NCBI GenBank assembly: GCA_038087015.1
Contig: JASBNA010000012.1
Span: 1-64,000 of the forward strand
DNA: 64,000 bases
Direction of reading: 5' to 3'
Origin: Cerrena zonata
Taxonomy: Eukaryota > Basidiomycota > Agaricomycetes > Polyporales > Cerrenaceae
Positions 24,722-36,479 of this stretch are shown piece after piece (position 1 is the first letter of the stretch; every line of letters begins with the position of its first letter). The translations under genes were made by a program, and so were the position numbers. The notes under the pieces were generated by a model. The model was not told where the DNA came from. It did no database searches and was given only the letters and a program-made list of their open reading frames with translations.

Positions 24722-25666
24722 CCCGAGCTGGTATGAACCATTTGGTGATCATATTTATGAGGTGCCAGCAACAGTGTAATTGGACCTGTTATCCAGTTCA
24801 GAGGACAAAGGATACAGCATATGCCGATGACAGGGATCTCGCGATAGAGTTCAAACATAGGTCAGGGTCGAGCTACTTGATCAAGATGGCTCGGGGCAGA
24901 AGAGCGTCTTTTTTCTCAAGCGACCATAGCACCGGGTGTTGTTGATGTTGTACAGAATCTTACTTCCGTGCTAAGTTGATTGCCGCTCCCTCTACTGACA
25001 GTATCTCAGAACAAGCCATCGATGAAACTCGTCTCATTTGTTCAGGACATGCCGGTACAATGACATAGCGTAGACATTAGCAGTATTGCGGCAAGTGGTA
25101 GGTGATCCACCACAATTACAAACCCTGTAGGTCTCACTGGATGCAGCATGTGATTTATGTGCCGTTAAACTTAATTCATTCAGAGAGCTCAGAATATCTA
25201 TACGGGGACGCTAATCCGTCATGTGGGCACGGCGATTCTTTTGAGCTTGCTCGCGGTTCGCTCATTCTGTAGATAATGAATGTCTTTGGGGTCCTATCTA
25301 TGGTGGCTATGATAACAATGATTCCGAGGGATCCTTAGGAAGCCGTGTCAGCTCCAACCTAAGTATAAGCAAACACCTCGCGTTTGTATTGAAACCATGC
25401 AGTTCCGGCAATCCGCGCGCTCAACTTACAAATGTCAAGGTGGTCAATTGATATTGCAAGATGTCAGAACCTCAGCCTTCTTCGGAATCATCAGACAGAA
25501 CCCTGTTGTCCCTTCATCTCAGTTTGATAAGGCACAATCCGGCTTTACCATCGTGATATTTCCAACGCTCAATCCGAAATGGACAGTGGCCAAATGTCGC
25601 TGATATATATTCCCCTGTTGTTTGGTATCAACTGACTCTAGGCATCTGTCTGTGTTTGTTTGCAAT
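24722..25666. other. Intergenic between divergent genes
   Basis: It lies between the 5' ends of P450-2 (minus) and the DUF6533-type gene (plus), so it should contain both promoters. A 68-codon frame at 25397-25603 has no recognisable features, and I do not call it. Confidence 0.5.
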
Positions 25667-27582
25667 ATGGCTTCCTCCTCTGCGCTTCAAGAGCTCTTCG
25701 ACGCTATGGAAATCTCGAAAAGTGCCAGTTATTTGCTGCGTAAGTTGTTTTGCTGCCAGCAATATTGACTAGAATCTCACGATAGACCACAGTACCACCG
25801 ACTATCGTCACTCTCTATGATATGTTCTTGCGATCTTCTGAAGAGGTAAACATTTTCATCCAAAATCTCTAGTCTGTCTCAGTACATAATATGATGTTAG
25901 GTTCAATATATATGGAAGTGAGTATCTCAGACAGTCCTATCTTCATCGCGCTAATTTCCTCTTGGCGTAGGGCACGACTCAGTCTAGTGAAGGTATTGTA
26001 CTTTGTTGCAAGATACTATGGGCCCGCCTTTCTAATGTACGTATCACTACATTTTTTTGCGTGAAGCCATCCTCTTAAATTAATTGTGAACAGCTATATA
26101 TTTGCTGGTGTGCATATTTCTATCTTCTCAATTCCATTAATTAATGCTTTGCAGTTTCCGCTACAATTAATCCGTCAAGCAAGGTATGCCCTGCTGTCCC
26201 TAACGAGTAATATCACTGACAATCATCCTCGTTAGGTGTACGTCTAACCGCTGTCTTATCATTAAAATCCTTCCCTTGATATAGTCTTCAGCTGCGTTTC
26301 GTTTACCTGGATTTCCACATTGTGAGATGATTGATTATCTGTACGAAACGCGTCTCTCATGGTATTTAGGGCGGGACCCGCTATTTTTACGACGACGATT
26401 AACATCATCCTCTCGCTCCGATTGTATGCACTCTACAGCCAGAGCCGAATAGGTATGTCACATCACAACGATTAAATACATGTGTTCTCCATTGAATTCT
26501 CCGGACAGTTGCTGCATTACTCTCAACCCTCGTTTTTGGTAAGTTAGCTACCTCTTGACTGTACATAAAATTACAATGTCTATGTTGACAGCTGAATTTG
26601 TGGTAAGCTCCAATTAGTCGACTCGAGATATTTGCCACTCAACACTTCCATCGTAGTTGGAAACTTACTCCTGCATCGCCGCATCGGTGGGGACTACTCG
26701 ACTAGACCCTCCCCTCGGCCTCCCTTGGACTGGTTGTCTTTTCGTCCCACAAACGTCATCGGGTGCAAGAGACACTCTACTTGCCTGGTACGTAATGTCA
26801 TATCCCAGTCAAAACATAGTTGACAAACAAGCTCTAAAGGGTATCATGCTTGGTCGTTTCGAGTATGTCTCTGGCCCGGGTATAGCGCTGTAGTGGACAT
26901 AACTCATTTTATTTTCCACTGCAGTGACATTTTTCCTACTGATGGTGTACAAGTTTATCATCATGATCGCATGGAGGAAGAATGATTCTCGCTTCATTCA
27001 AACATCTAACAATGATCAATCCCCCGCTGCGACACTTCTGGATATCTTTGTCCGTGATGGAACACTTTATTTCTTCCTGTAAGTCCGAGTTATAGTCGCT
27101 ATCGCCTCTGAATACTTGATTTATCAATATGCTTATAGAATCTTCTGTGAGTCCGGGCTGCGCATTTAATCTTGTTAATCCAAATTAACAGCAGTGATAG
27201 GTACGGTTTTGTTGACCACTGTTTTCAACAACGTTACCCCTTTGAAGCAAAACGTCATGGTTCCTTTTTCGTGAGGGAATCGATCGTTTTCTCTCGACCA
27301 GTGCTGACACGATTTTGATAGATGGATGATTGCAATCTACTCACTGGCGGTATGCATTTCTTCATCAAAAGATGAACTAACATTGATTTGTGATCATGAC
27401 AGGGATCCGGCCTTATTCTCAACTTGCGCACAGCAGCACGAACCACAGAAGGAATACTTTCGTTTTCGACTGCAACTACCCATATGTCAGAATTGAGAGT
27501 AGCACATAGCGAGACTATCAACTCCACGACAATAGGGTCGTCTGCTGTAGATTTTGAGTTGGAGACATACTCTTCTGAGTAG
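25667..27582 (+). CDS. DUF6533-type multi-pass membrane protein
   Basis: Basidiomycete-expanded membrane protein family of unknown function, with seven predicted helices. The gene has about a dozen small exons. Starting at ATG 25667 (MASSSALQELFDAMEIS), joined exons give the family hallmark TLYDMFLRSSEEVQYIWK then ARLSLVKVLYFVARYYGPA, followed by INIILSLRLYALYSQSR, AALLSTLVFAEF, and an ETYSCIAAS luminal/extracellular segment. Next come YKFIIMIAW, LFVRDGTLYFFL-like DIFVRDGTLYFFLIF, IGTVLLTTVF and MIAIYSLAGSGLILNLR, then a hydrophilic Ser/Thr-rich tail ending at TAG 27582. No frame break was noted. Exon borders in the middle are approximate. Confidence 0.8.
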
Positions 27583-28107
27583 CCACACAAGGATGGAAAC
27601 GGGAGCAGTGTCTATATTACGGAAAATGCCGGTCTTGACTTCTCTCCTTTTGTCACTCTCATCTAAATTGTTATACTATGCGTATGCTATCTGTCTTGCT
27701 TGATTTATGGTTCAGAAATGATCTTGTACGAACAAATGTATCATGGCTATCCTCAAGCTCAATGTATGTGCGGCAAGTTGATCCGTAACCTGTCAAAACG
27801 CGCCATGGCTGTCCACAAAGCCACCCATTTCGGGAATGATTTTAAGATCGGATCATTCGAGTTCTTTACAATTGAACCCTGCATTCCAGTGCATACCGCA
27901 AATCTTCTTCGAGATCACCTTATTGGGATTCTTGACTAAGACTCCTTCCACTCACCATGGGTTCTAGGTCGGATTGAGTCCCGAGGCTGTTCGGTCAGTC
28001 TCATTAATACTGATTTACTGCCAGTGCTCAAATTGATTCCATGTCATTCTAAGCCAACTCTACTACGAACCATTTACGGTGCAAGCTCAACAATACCCAA
28101 CACAGTC
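27583..28107. other. Gap before Erg6-like gene
   Basis: An 80-codon open frame at 27700-27939 (with CMCGKLIRNL) is not recognised. If the Erg6-like gene has further 5' exons they would lie here, but I cannot find the N-terminal YYxLVTDxYE-type segment expected of that family. Confidence 0.4.
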
Positions 28108-29218
28108 ATGCTACGCCAATTGCTCTTACGATCGCCCCGCGTACCGTCGCACAATGTCGAGTCGATAGACTTTCACTTCTGTCGTTTGTTTCAAGGGGAC
28201 AGTCCTATCTCATCATTGATCCGCCACGAGCATTATCTTTATGCTAAACTCGGTGTCAGAGCCGGTCAGAGGGGTTTGCATGTTGGGTGTGGCTCGGGGA
28301 CGGTCGCGTTGGAACTCGTTAGATTTGCTAATGTGTCGGTGGTCGGAGTGGATACCGATGCAGAAAAGGTCGACCCCAACGACTTCAAAAATCCCTAATA
28401 CTGACGACATATTCTTAGGTCCGACAAGCAAACTGCCTGGCTGAAAGACATTTGCTTGGAAGTAGGCTGAGATTTGTGCACGGTATGTCGGCATGGCTTT
28501 GTTAATCTTTACTGATATTGAGACTAGCCCCAAGTCAACGATTATTCGAACCTAACATCAAATTTTCCGTCTGGAAGTTTTGATTTTGTATTTTCCATCG
28601 AAGCCTTGAAGGTAGCAGCCTCATAATCTGTGGAGAACTTGATTGACAATCTATTGCTAGGGTGCACGTAGATTTTCTGATATATACAAGGAGTTGTGCT
28701 CCCTTCTCATACCGGACGGTCGGGTGAGGGTATATTCCGGTTATTGTAACATCAAAATTGATCATGTTCCTTGCAGTTAGGTGTTTATGAATGGTGCTGG
28801 TCGGGTTCATTCGATCCAAACGATCCAGATCATTGTCGCCTAGCGAATGTGTTTGAAACAGCATTAAGCTTACCCCCTCGTGCACCGTATGATCGTTCGA
28901 TACCAGCCGCGATTAGTGCGCTGCAAGCTGTAGGCATGGAGGTCTTGTTGTGGGATGATTTGGGAAGTCGGCATGATCTGGTCCCTTGGTACTCTCCTCT
29001 CAAAGTCGCGCTGTCAAATGACGCTATCATGCAACTATTTGATCAAAATGTCTTTGGCGGACTCTCGCAAGAAGCTGCAAGTGTTCTTGTCGAATCTGCT
29101 ATCTTGAAGGTAGGCAACTGCCCCCGCCGACAGTACGCCGCACTAAATCATAATCTAGTTGTTTACGCCAATGGCGTTGCTTATTGCAAAAAAGAAGAGA
29201 GTCAACCCGAGATGTTAG
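28108..29218 (+). CDS. Erg6-like SAM methyltransferase
   Basis: Resembles sterol C24-methyltransferases, which move a methyl group from SAM to a sterol side chain. Exons joined from the sequence read FHFCRLFQGDSP, RHEHYLYAKLGVRAGQRG, motif I LHVGCGSGTVALEL, VVGVDTDAEKV, then RQANCLAERHLL, FDFVFSIEALK, VYEWCWSGSFDPNDPDH and PWYSPLK. A last exon after a 48-nt intron gives LFTPMALLIAKKK, matching the Erg6 C-terminal KLFTPMFLF pattern, with the stop at 29218. Motif I has Ser-Gly-Thr in place of the usual Val-Gly-Gly. The first 60-80 residues of the family are not visible: the start at ATG 28108 gives a short unrelated lead, so the protein may be N-terminally truncated or have unseen exons. Confidence 0.75.
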
Positions 29219-29714
29219 CTCAGCATACAGTCATGGGTCGGCATCTACTCTAGTTCCCTACCGCTGAAAGATGGAGGATTCTGACATCCATTAATGTTGA
29301 CACTGGGAATTCATACGACCCGCATGTGAAATATGTGTCCCTGATACAGGTATCCGGGGTCCAAGTGTGCTTTCTCAGTCAGGTAAGGTTCTGTCATTTG
29401 TGAACAGATTTTCGGATGAATCATATCTTGAGATGGAAGTGATCCAGCTAGCTTCAGAATCTCCACATAGCCCAAGTATGCTATCTCCGCCATAGGAGTG
29501 GACACTCTTCCAGCGCGGTAGAAAGGCTGTGTCACGTTTTGTGTTCTAAGAAGGATGTCCCTGCAAGCTTCTATTCGTCAAATCGTTACGCTGGAGCATC
29601 CCTGCATTTGTAAACAAAGTTTCCGCGAAATCTTCGCGAAGATGATGATGGTTTCAACCGGCTGATTCTATAACTCCGCACTCGAACCATGCTGGAACAG
29701 CAATTGTTCAGTCA
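29219..29714. other. Intergenic, nothing recognised
   Basis: Lies between the Erg6-like gene and the start of array 2. A minus-strand frame at 29311-29535 is not supported by any motif. No RNA gene or repeat was identified. Confidence 0.45.
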
Positions 29715-30085
29715 TCTTCGTCACAGGTCGTCTGTCATCACGCTGTGCGTTGACCATCGGTGACCGTATGTATAGAGATTCTTTATTAACGTCGGTTCGG
29801 GGTATGCTGGTTATTTTCTGTCATTTCGACGGACAAGGGGTGATGAGATTTTTGTCCTCTCTTGACGCTGTTGAGAGACGTAGCTCAGTCCGCGTCAGCT
29901 CAATGCAGTTTGTCGAGCTATTTGGTTTTCACAAAGCTTTATTTCAACGAATCGGATTGCGGATCCGTTGTGAACCCTTCGATTTTCTTTTGTTTCAGGC
30001 TTTCATTTGTACCTGCCTCGATGGTGAGAGTATACAAATGTGGAGAGTAGTGTATATCAAATGTTTCGGTTATGTGTAGGTCCGA
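29715..30085. repeat. Array 2 left edge
   Basis: Homologous to about 40365-40640 (shared order of words: GTTGAC..ATCGGT, TGCTGGTTATTTTCTGTC against GGCTGGCTATTTTCTGTC, GGACAA). This marks the point where ZIP-array repeat DNA begins after the gene island. No gene. Confidence 0.5.
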
Positions 30086-31725
30086 GCTCCATTCGCTACC
30101 ATGTACAATACAGGCTAGGTTGGATAATAGATATATTATTTTGTATATGACTAAAACACGAGAGAGAAAGCAGGGGATCGAGAGTAAGCAAGCAACATGT
30201 TACTGAGGAGACGGCTAGGTAAGATCACAGAAGGCCGTGAGCATTGAACGTAGTAGGAAAGGAATCCGTTGAGGGTTCTTCAGACCCGATATACGAGTAG
30301 CAGCCTGAGTTCCACTGATGAACCCATAACCCTGAGTGAGTGGGCGAGCATACGGGAATTGCCATATTCATTCCACGACTGACGATAAAGAGACCCGTTG
30401 GCAGAACTTAATATTTGGCGTTATGTTAGTGTCTACGAGGACGAGCCGGAATGTCTTGAGGAGAATCGATAACGAGAGGACTGATGCTAACTGAAGCTCG
30501 CTGTCAGTTGTACCAGCCGTAGGCAAATCCAAACGCTCGAAGTTCTGGGTTTCTCAGCTAGAGGGGAGAGGTTCCGGTTGGGTGTACCCAAGAGTGCAAC
30601 GTGCCATCCTATTAGTATGACCTAATACATGTGCCAATTTAAATTGGTAGAATTAGTCAACGTTATAGAACACGATTAGAATGTTGATACTCACTTGTGG
30701 TCAACAATCTCGTCTTGAGGGAGCCCGAGCGACATCCGTTTACGGTGATGATCTTCTCGTTGGACTCGAATGTGAAGGCGGATGTATTATGATGTGGAAA
30801 GTCAGAATGAAAGTCTCAACATTCAGTTTTATGCAAGGGTTGACTAGTATGACGGGGAGGACATCAGGAAAAAATTAGGTTGGAATGTGATGTACAACAC
30901 GATATGGCGATTGTGCCGAGTAGGAGGTAGATTCTCAGTGAAGAACGCTTGATGTCAAAGATGATAGAGATGTACAAGTGATTTCAAACAGACTCATGTA
31001 GATGAGGACGATGACTATCTTCGAGGGCTATCCCAATGCTGGTAAACAAGCGAACGAGTGAGAAGGAAACAGCGATTATAATGAAGCCTTCGTTGGTGCC
31101 CAGCCTGAGACCAACGAGAAACATGGTATTATAATCCATGAACATACCTCTGAGGCACCACACCAAGCTCCAAAGTGGTAACGTTGACGTATATACTTCT
31201 CGAAGTTTGACACCGTCTCAAGGAGTTCTCGTGAGGTAAAATCAGAGAGTTAGCTTTCTGGTTCGAGACGAATGTGGAGGTTGATATATTGTGATGCACG
31301 GACGGGAGTCGGGGAACATCAGAGTCGGCAAAAAGTTAGACTGAGGGTGTCGCTATGGAGGTTGACTATGTCGGGGTGGATATCAGAAAAAAACCAAGCC
31401 AGAGTGCGATTTGGGACACAGTAAAGCAATCTCGATGGGACGACGTAGAATGTCACTGAAAAACGCTCGACGCAAAAGGGAGTTCGGGAAGTTGTCGTTA
31501 GACACGGAGTGAAGATAGTAGAGATATACAAATATTGAGAAAGTAGGTCTAGGTAGAGATGAACGAGAACCAATGCCAGGATCCTCGAAGTTGTGCCCAA
31601 AGCTAGTAAATCAAAGGACAAATGACCCGATAGGGCATCTAATAAGATAGTGAAGTCTTCATCAGCCTAGCATAACACCAGCGAAGAACAAAACATGATA
31701 CTAGAACCACACAACGGCGGAGATA
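30086..31725 (-). pseudogene. ZIP relic units C1 (array 2)
   Basis: Collinear with 8740-10850 of array 1 but about 400 bases shorter, since the part equivalent to about 9930-10330 is missing. Minus-strand remains: FLVGLRLGTNEGFIIIAVSF (near 31130, TM5), VTTLELGVV (near 31170, TM4), and a TM6 fragment with SQYLYISTIF (near 31540). All frames are broken. Confidence 0.6.
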
Positions 31726-33560
31726 CCTGTACGGCACCACAACAAACTCACAGATGCATATCCCTGTGGAAGTCTAAGATATGCATACTGCCTAGAGGTC
31801 CTGAAAGACGACTCGAGTTGTCGAATGGAGGTGGTAGTTCGAGGGAGAAGCCGTGTGTCGACCGACGTCGCGGCCGCCTACAGGATGTATACCACAAGTT
31901 CGGTGAGTTTAGGGGTTTCAGTAGGATGTCAGTTTCGATGGTGAGTATGAACATCCCAAGGAGGAGAAGTTGAGTACATGGGGTTAGGAACCGGGTAAGC
32001 TGAGGGAGGGAAGAGGAATACGCCGTTGTTCATGCGAGATCGAGCCATGGGGATCGAAGGACTTTGAGAGTAAGGTCTAGCAAGTAGACGCGGTGAGGAA
32101 CTATAGAAGAATATTAGTACATGAAATAAGAATTTACGAGAGAATCATGTTTTTCCAGCACAAAACGACGCACGATAGCTACCGACGTGCCTACAAACGG
32201 ATACATACTTGGCCAGACGGCTCCGGGCAAGAGCACTAAACGTCAAGTCAATGAGATTGAGGAGTACAAAGCGGCAATACACGTTGTTCCTGTGTGAGAA
32301 ATAGCGACTTCATATCGTCGTTGTGGAACCAGTCGTAGAAAGAGAGGTATCCCCACCAAGGGTTCGTTGGTGCCTATGATGTAAGCAAACCCAAGTCGCC
32401 ATCTCAAGCAAAATGAAAGCTTGCAGGTCTGTTGCTGCTGCCATCATGGGCACATCGTGTCTGTCTTGGCTAACGATTCAAATTCTATGTACTGTCTCTC
32501 TCCATTCGACCTTCCCATCGAACTCGCTGGTATCGGTACCGTTCTGTCCTACCGACTCCTACACCTCGCTCCTTGTGTGAGGACAAGTTGGTGAGGGAAT
32601 AGATGCCGAGCCCGGCAGGTTTCGCGGTATCCCATCAGAATACAATGATCTTGACACTAAAAACTGAGGAAAGCGACGTCAGGATAAACAAGGCTCACGC
32701 GGGGTAGACACAGGGCGATGCAAGGGATTCTAGAGCGGGTTCAATATATCAATGGGACGCACGATTATACCGCTACCAAAAATACTTATAACATCAAACA
32801 ACCACGCGGTATGCTGGGACTGATCGAACTGAGCTCTCTCGAGGATGGGGGAGAGGGCACCAAAAGTGGAGCCGACGAGGATGATAACGATGGAGGGGGC
32901 CCTCTGGTCAAAGACGTCTTCGCTGTCCTCACAAGAACCACGATTGACGTCTTCCACGTCGTCTCTGCGCACGAAACGACGAGTTCTTGCCGTAGTTCAT
33001 TTTCCATAAAGCGAGGGCTTGGGAAGAGGGCAGTCGTGTGTTGTGTTGTTAAACGAAAGAGGATGAAGGAGGAGGGCGCACTTTGCCTCTGTCACCTGCA
33101 GGCGCGAGTAGACAGCGACCGTCCTCACACTAGGAACACATTTGAACTCTTCCCATCGATTGGCACCAGGAGTGATCGACGACATGGCTGATCATGATAT
33201 CGAAAGAAGAACGAGACAAAGGAGTAAATTTGATAATCTAGAAGGAAGGATAAGTGACAGAGTCCGAGAAACACGTTTTTGAGGATTGGGGTGTTGTAAG
33301 GGCATTGTCAGGAGAACAGAGGTGCGAGATGGTGATTACAACGACCACAGTGTCTCTCTAGAGGCTACCTGAAGGACTAGGCATGGCAGCTGGAAGGACG
33401 ATATCAGCGGCTAACAGAACGGACTGTTTAGCCAGGTACATCGACAACTGTGTGAGGCTGGGCTTCAGAATGAAGAGAGACCGTCAATGAGCATTGCGTT
33501 CGAATCACCTCAAGCAACCCAGATAAGAGTCACAGCGGTGTACCAGGTTTTCGGAGCACA
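31726..33560 (-). pseudogene. ZIP relic unit C2 (array 2)
   Basis: Collinear with 12046-13970. The TM1 exon is still readable on the minus strand (about 32960-32770): CEDSEDVFDQRAPSIVIILV and GSTFGALSPILERA, equivalent to GSGGGSDDLFGLRVASIFII in the copy at 34740. The TM2 exon is largely deleted compared with array 1 (join near 32745). No product is expected. Confidence 0.65.
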
Positions 33561-34190
33561 AAATGAGACTGCATAAGTAGGGTTGAAGATTGAGATTGGA
33601 AAGACTGATAGAGGCTGGACGGGCAGGGTTGAGTGGTAGGATAAGTGGAACATATAGGCCAAGTCGAGTAAGTAGCCGATATGGAGGAGATGTCAGGACG
33701 AGACGGGTGAAGAAGCCTTGTGGCGTCCATCAGCAATCTTGATTTTCGGCAGACTGGTATAGAAGACTCGGAGAGCCGCCAAGTTGGTGGACATGGCTCG
33801 GTCCTGTATTTGCGAGTACGATGTTTTATTCGACACGCCGTTTTCAGGCCTACTGTAAATGTCGATCAAGACGGAAGGGTAGAAGAGACGTATTATGATG
33901 ACGTATGTTGGGGAGAAATGAGGTCTGGTCACATCGAGTAAACGATTTTACACCCCTTATTCGATTCGACTTGAGAAAGGAGTTGGAGTACGCGGATGAG
34001 GACTCTCGTAGATTGTGCACCAAGACCGACAACGAGTAGCTCATCCGTTTACGTCAAGCATCGTTTCAGAGCGAAGGAGGATAATGACGCGGATGTACCA
34101 GATGTGTGGAGCGTAAAAGACGACTGGTGAGATTGATATTGCGGAGGAATGGTAGAGAGGTTGGGTAGAGGGTAAGTATTGGAGGTCGAA
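33561..34190 (-). pseudogene. ZIP relic unit C3 (array 2)
   Basis: Collinear with 14000-14860 of array 1. A degraded leader exon, WYIRVIILLRSE, lies near 34095 on the minus strand, about 130 bp from the TGACGTCA box at 34230. The rest is frameshifted. Confidence 0.5.
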
Positions 34191-34218
34191 TGAAGTGATG
34201 AGTGAGTGACTGCAATCA

Positions 34219-34245
34219 ATGTTGGTTGATGACGTCACCGATCGA
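34219..34245. promoter_or_regulatory. CRE-like TGACGTCA box, copy 2
   Basis: TGACGTCA at 34230-34237 in the context TTGATGACGTCACCGATCGA, identical over the core to the copy near 7430. It lies upstream of the minus-strand ZIP relic C3. Confidence 0.55.
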
Positions 34246-34539
34246 ACCGCTAGATTTTCCCGCCTGTTCCTTCCGACGCCGTCTTGCTTGCATCTATCAC
34301 TCTGTCGGATGCATCGACAACTCAGCACTCAAGGTACTCCTCAGGCTTTTTCATCCCATCGTAAGACACGCTCTCTGCTACCTTCTTACAGTCGAAGCCC
34401 TATCGATCCTAAGTCAATATCCTCACTTTTCCGAGTTCATTCACAATTCACTAACTTGTACGTACTTTCTCCAGCGAATGGTTCCATCTCGCTGGATGGA
34501 TATATCCTCGATTCATACCCTGCAATGTATATTCACAGA

Positions 34540-34930
34540 TTAGCGGCGTCTCCCTCTCGGTCGAAAAATAAATACGACGCACAATAACACCGCTACCAAA
34601 TACTTTGCAAAATCAAAGACCCCGCGCGGTATCCTTGAGCTCAGCCATATCGACCTCCTCACTAGGACAGGGAAGAGGGCAGTGAACACGGAGCCGATGA
34701 GGATGATAAAGATCGAGGCGACCCTCAGACCAAAGAGGTCATCGCTGCCTCCACCAGATCCACAATTGAATTCTCTGCGCACGGAACAATGAGTTCCTGC
34801 CGTTGTCGGAAAAGGGTCGTCGAGGAAGTGGAGGGAGGATGGCTGTAGGATGATGTCTTAAACGAGAAGGGAGAGAGGACGTAGGGACTGTGCCTGTCTG
34901 GCTATGCCTCCATCTTGCCAACAAGAGTTG
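34540..34930 (-). pseudogene. ZIP TM1 exon relic D
   Basis: The best preserved TM1 exon in the window: on the minus strand it reads CGSGGGSDDLFGLRVASIF, then ILIGSVFTALFPVLVRRS and SSRIPRGVFDFAKY. It retains the 16 bases lost in copy A. The exon downstream of it is missing, so it is an isolated fragment rather than a gene. Confidence 0.7.
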
Positions 34931-36479
34931 AAACAGGTCGAAACTGGAATGGTGACGGATACTCGACTGCCATTGGCTGGTTTGAGAATGATGGATGACA
35001 TAAGCAGCGATCTACTGCCGTATCAACTCCTCTGATTCGCTATCTAGCTGCTTATTCTCTATCTCGTATGTACCAACATCTCGCTATTGAATGTTTCTAG
35101 CTTGGTGAACAGGGCTTCTTTGTCGAGTATAGCCTCCCATCCTCACCACTCACTCATGTTTGTCAACTATCCAATAGTTTTTCTACATTCTGTTTGTAGA
35201 CAACTCGAATCCCGGTCCGTCTCTGCTTCCCTATTTGTTACCGGCACCCAACTTTGTCTTGCTTGTTTCTCTTCTCTCACTCTCTGGTACAGTACATCGA
35301 CAAGCTGCCACCCTATGCACTTGAGTCCTCAGGCCTCAATATTCAATCTTCGATCCCACTGACCTTGACGGTGCCGCAGTTATAGCCGTAGACTTACAGC
35401 CTTTTTGTCAAGTCTTAGCCTTCCGTCCTCACCGCTCACTCACCTTCGTCACCTATCCGTGAGTTATTCTGACTTATATTTGTGGACAATTTGAATCCGT
35501 CGCACCTCCCCATTTGTTATCAGTACCGATAACCATTCGCGAACGGCTCCGTAGGTTATTGTTTGGCTGTCAAACAACGACTTTGATCTAGACTCTGTTT
35601 CCTGCACTGTATCGAAGCCGGCAGCACACAACAAACTATCCCCCTTCGAACTTGTTTTCCATGTACTCATGTGAGTTAATAGTGCACCCTACATAGGCGG
35701 CCGCGGCATTAGCACCGTCGACAGTGATTGCATGCGTAATTCCAAAATTCACATAATGAAACTAACATAACTCCGATCATTTTCCTCGATTGTAGGTATT
35801 GGTAGCCGCTTAGAGGATATTCTCCTTATTTACACGATAGATACGTGTACACTCCCGGTGTGTTGTCCCGACGCATTCATATAACCTCGTACCCAGAATC
35901 TCACCTTGTTAGTGATCACCGGTCATTTTCTAATATCTTACTACGCTACAAACACATGAATTCGAAGCATCCCCCCCTCCTCGACGCACATCGCCCCTAT
36001 CTTCTCAGGTCATGCGAAATAGACTCAGAATATCCTACTGGATCAAACTCGGTTTATCACTCACGGTTCGGCTCGTTCACTCCCAATGACCCCTGATCGC
36101 ATCATCCGAGGATAAATCATCGGTGATCGTGTCGACAGTCATTTTCAGAGCGTCGAATCAGGATAGGCGGGCCTCTAAACAAAGGACAGCTCGACTTATG
36201 TTCGCTCTCGAGAAACGTTGATTACCTCATTCTAGCTCATGCGGTTTGTACAACTATCTGGTCTCACAGGGCTTTATTCTAACGAATGACATTACGGATT
36301 TGTTGCCAACGCTTTGATTTCGTCTGTTTCAGGCGTTCATTCCTATCTGCCGAGCATACGTACATGAAGTACCAAATCCTTTGTTTCCTTTCGGTTAGGT
36401 GCATTGTAATGCAGATTTTCATTCCATTCGCCGCTACACACAATATAATTTAGTTCAGATAATAAATATATTCTTTCAT
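34931..36479. repeat. ZIP-unit upstream repeat, copy 2
   Basis: Diverged copy of 7446-8689, with landmarks near 35606 (CTGCACTGTATCGAAGCCGG) and 35775 (GATTGTAGGTATTGGTAGCC, matching near 7885). Further right (36360-36470) it matches the 8690-8790 block. No gene recognised. Confidence 0.5.

Noticed and set aside
25397..25603. 68-codon frame in the P450/DUF6533 intergenic region
   Set aside because: Short, no motif, no splice context; probably chance.
27700..27939. 80-codon frame before the Erg6-like gene, as a missing N-terminus
   Set aside because: Sequence does not resemble the expected sterol-methyltransferase N-terminal motifs, and no in-frame splice to 28108 was evident.
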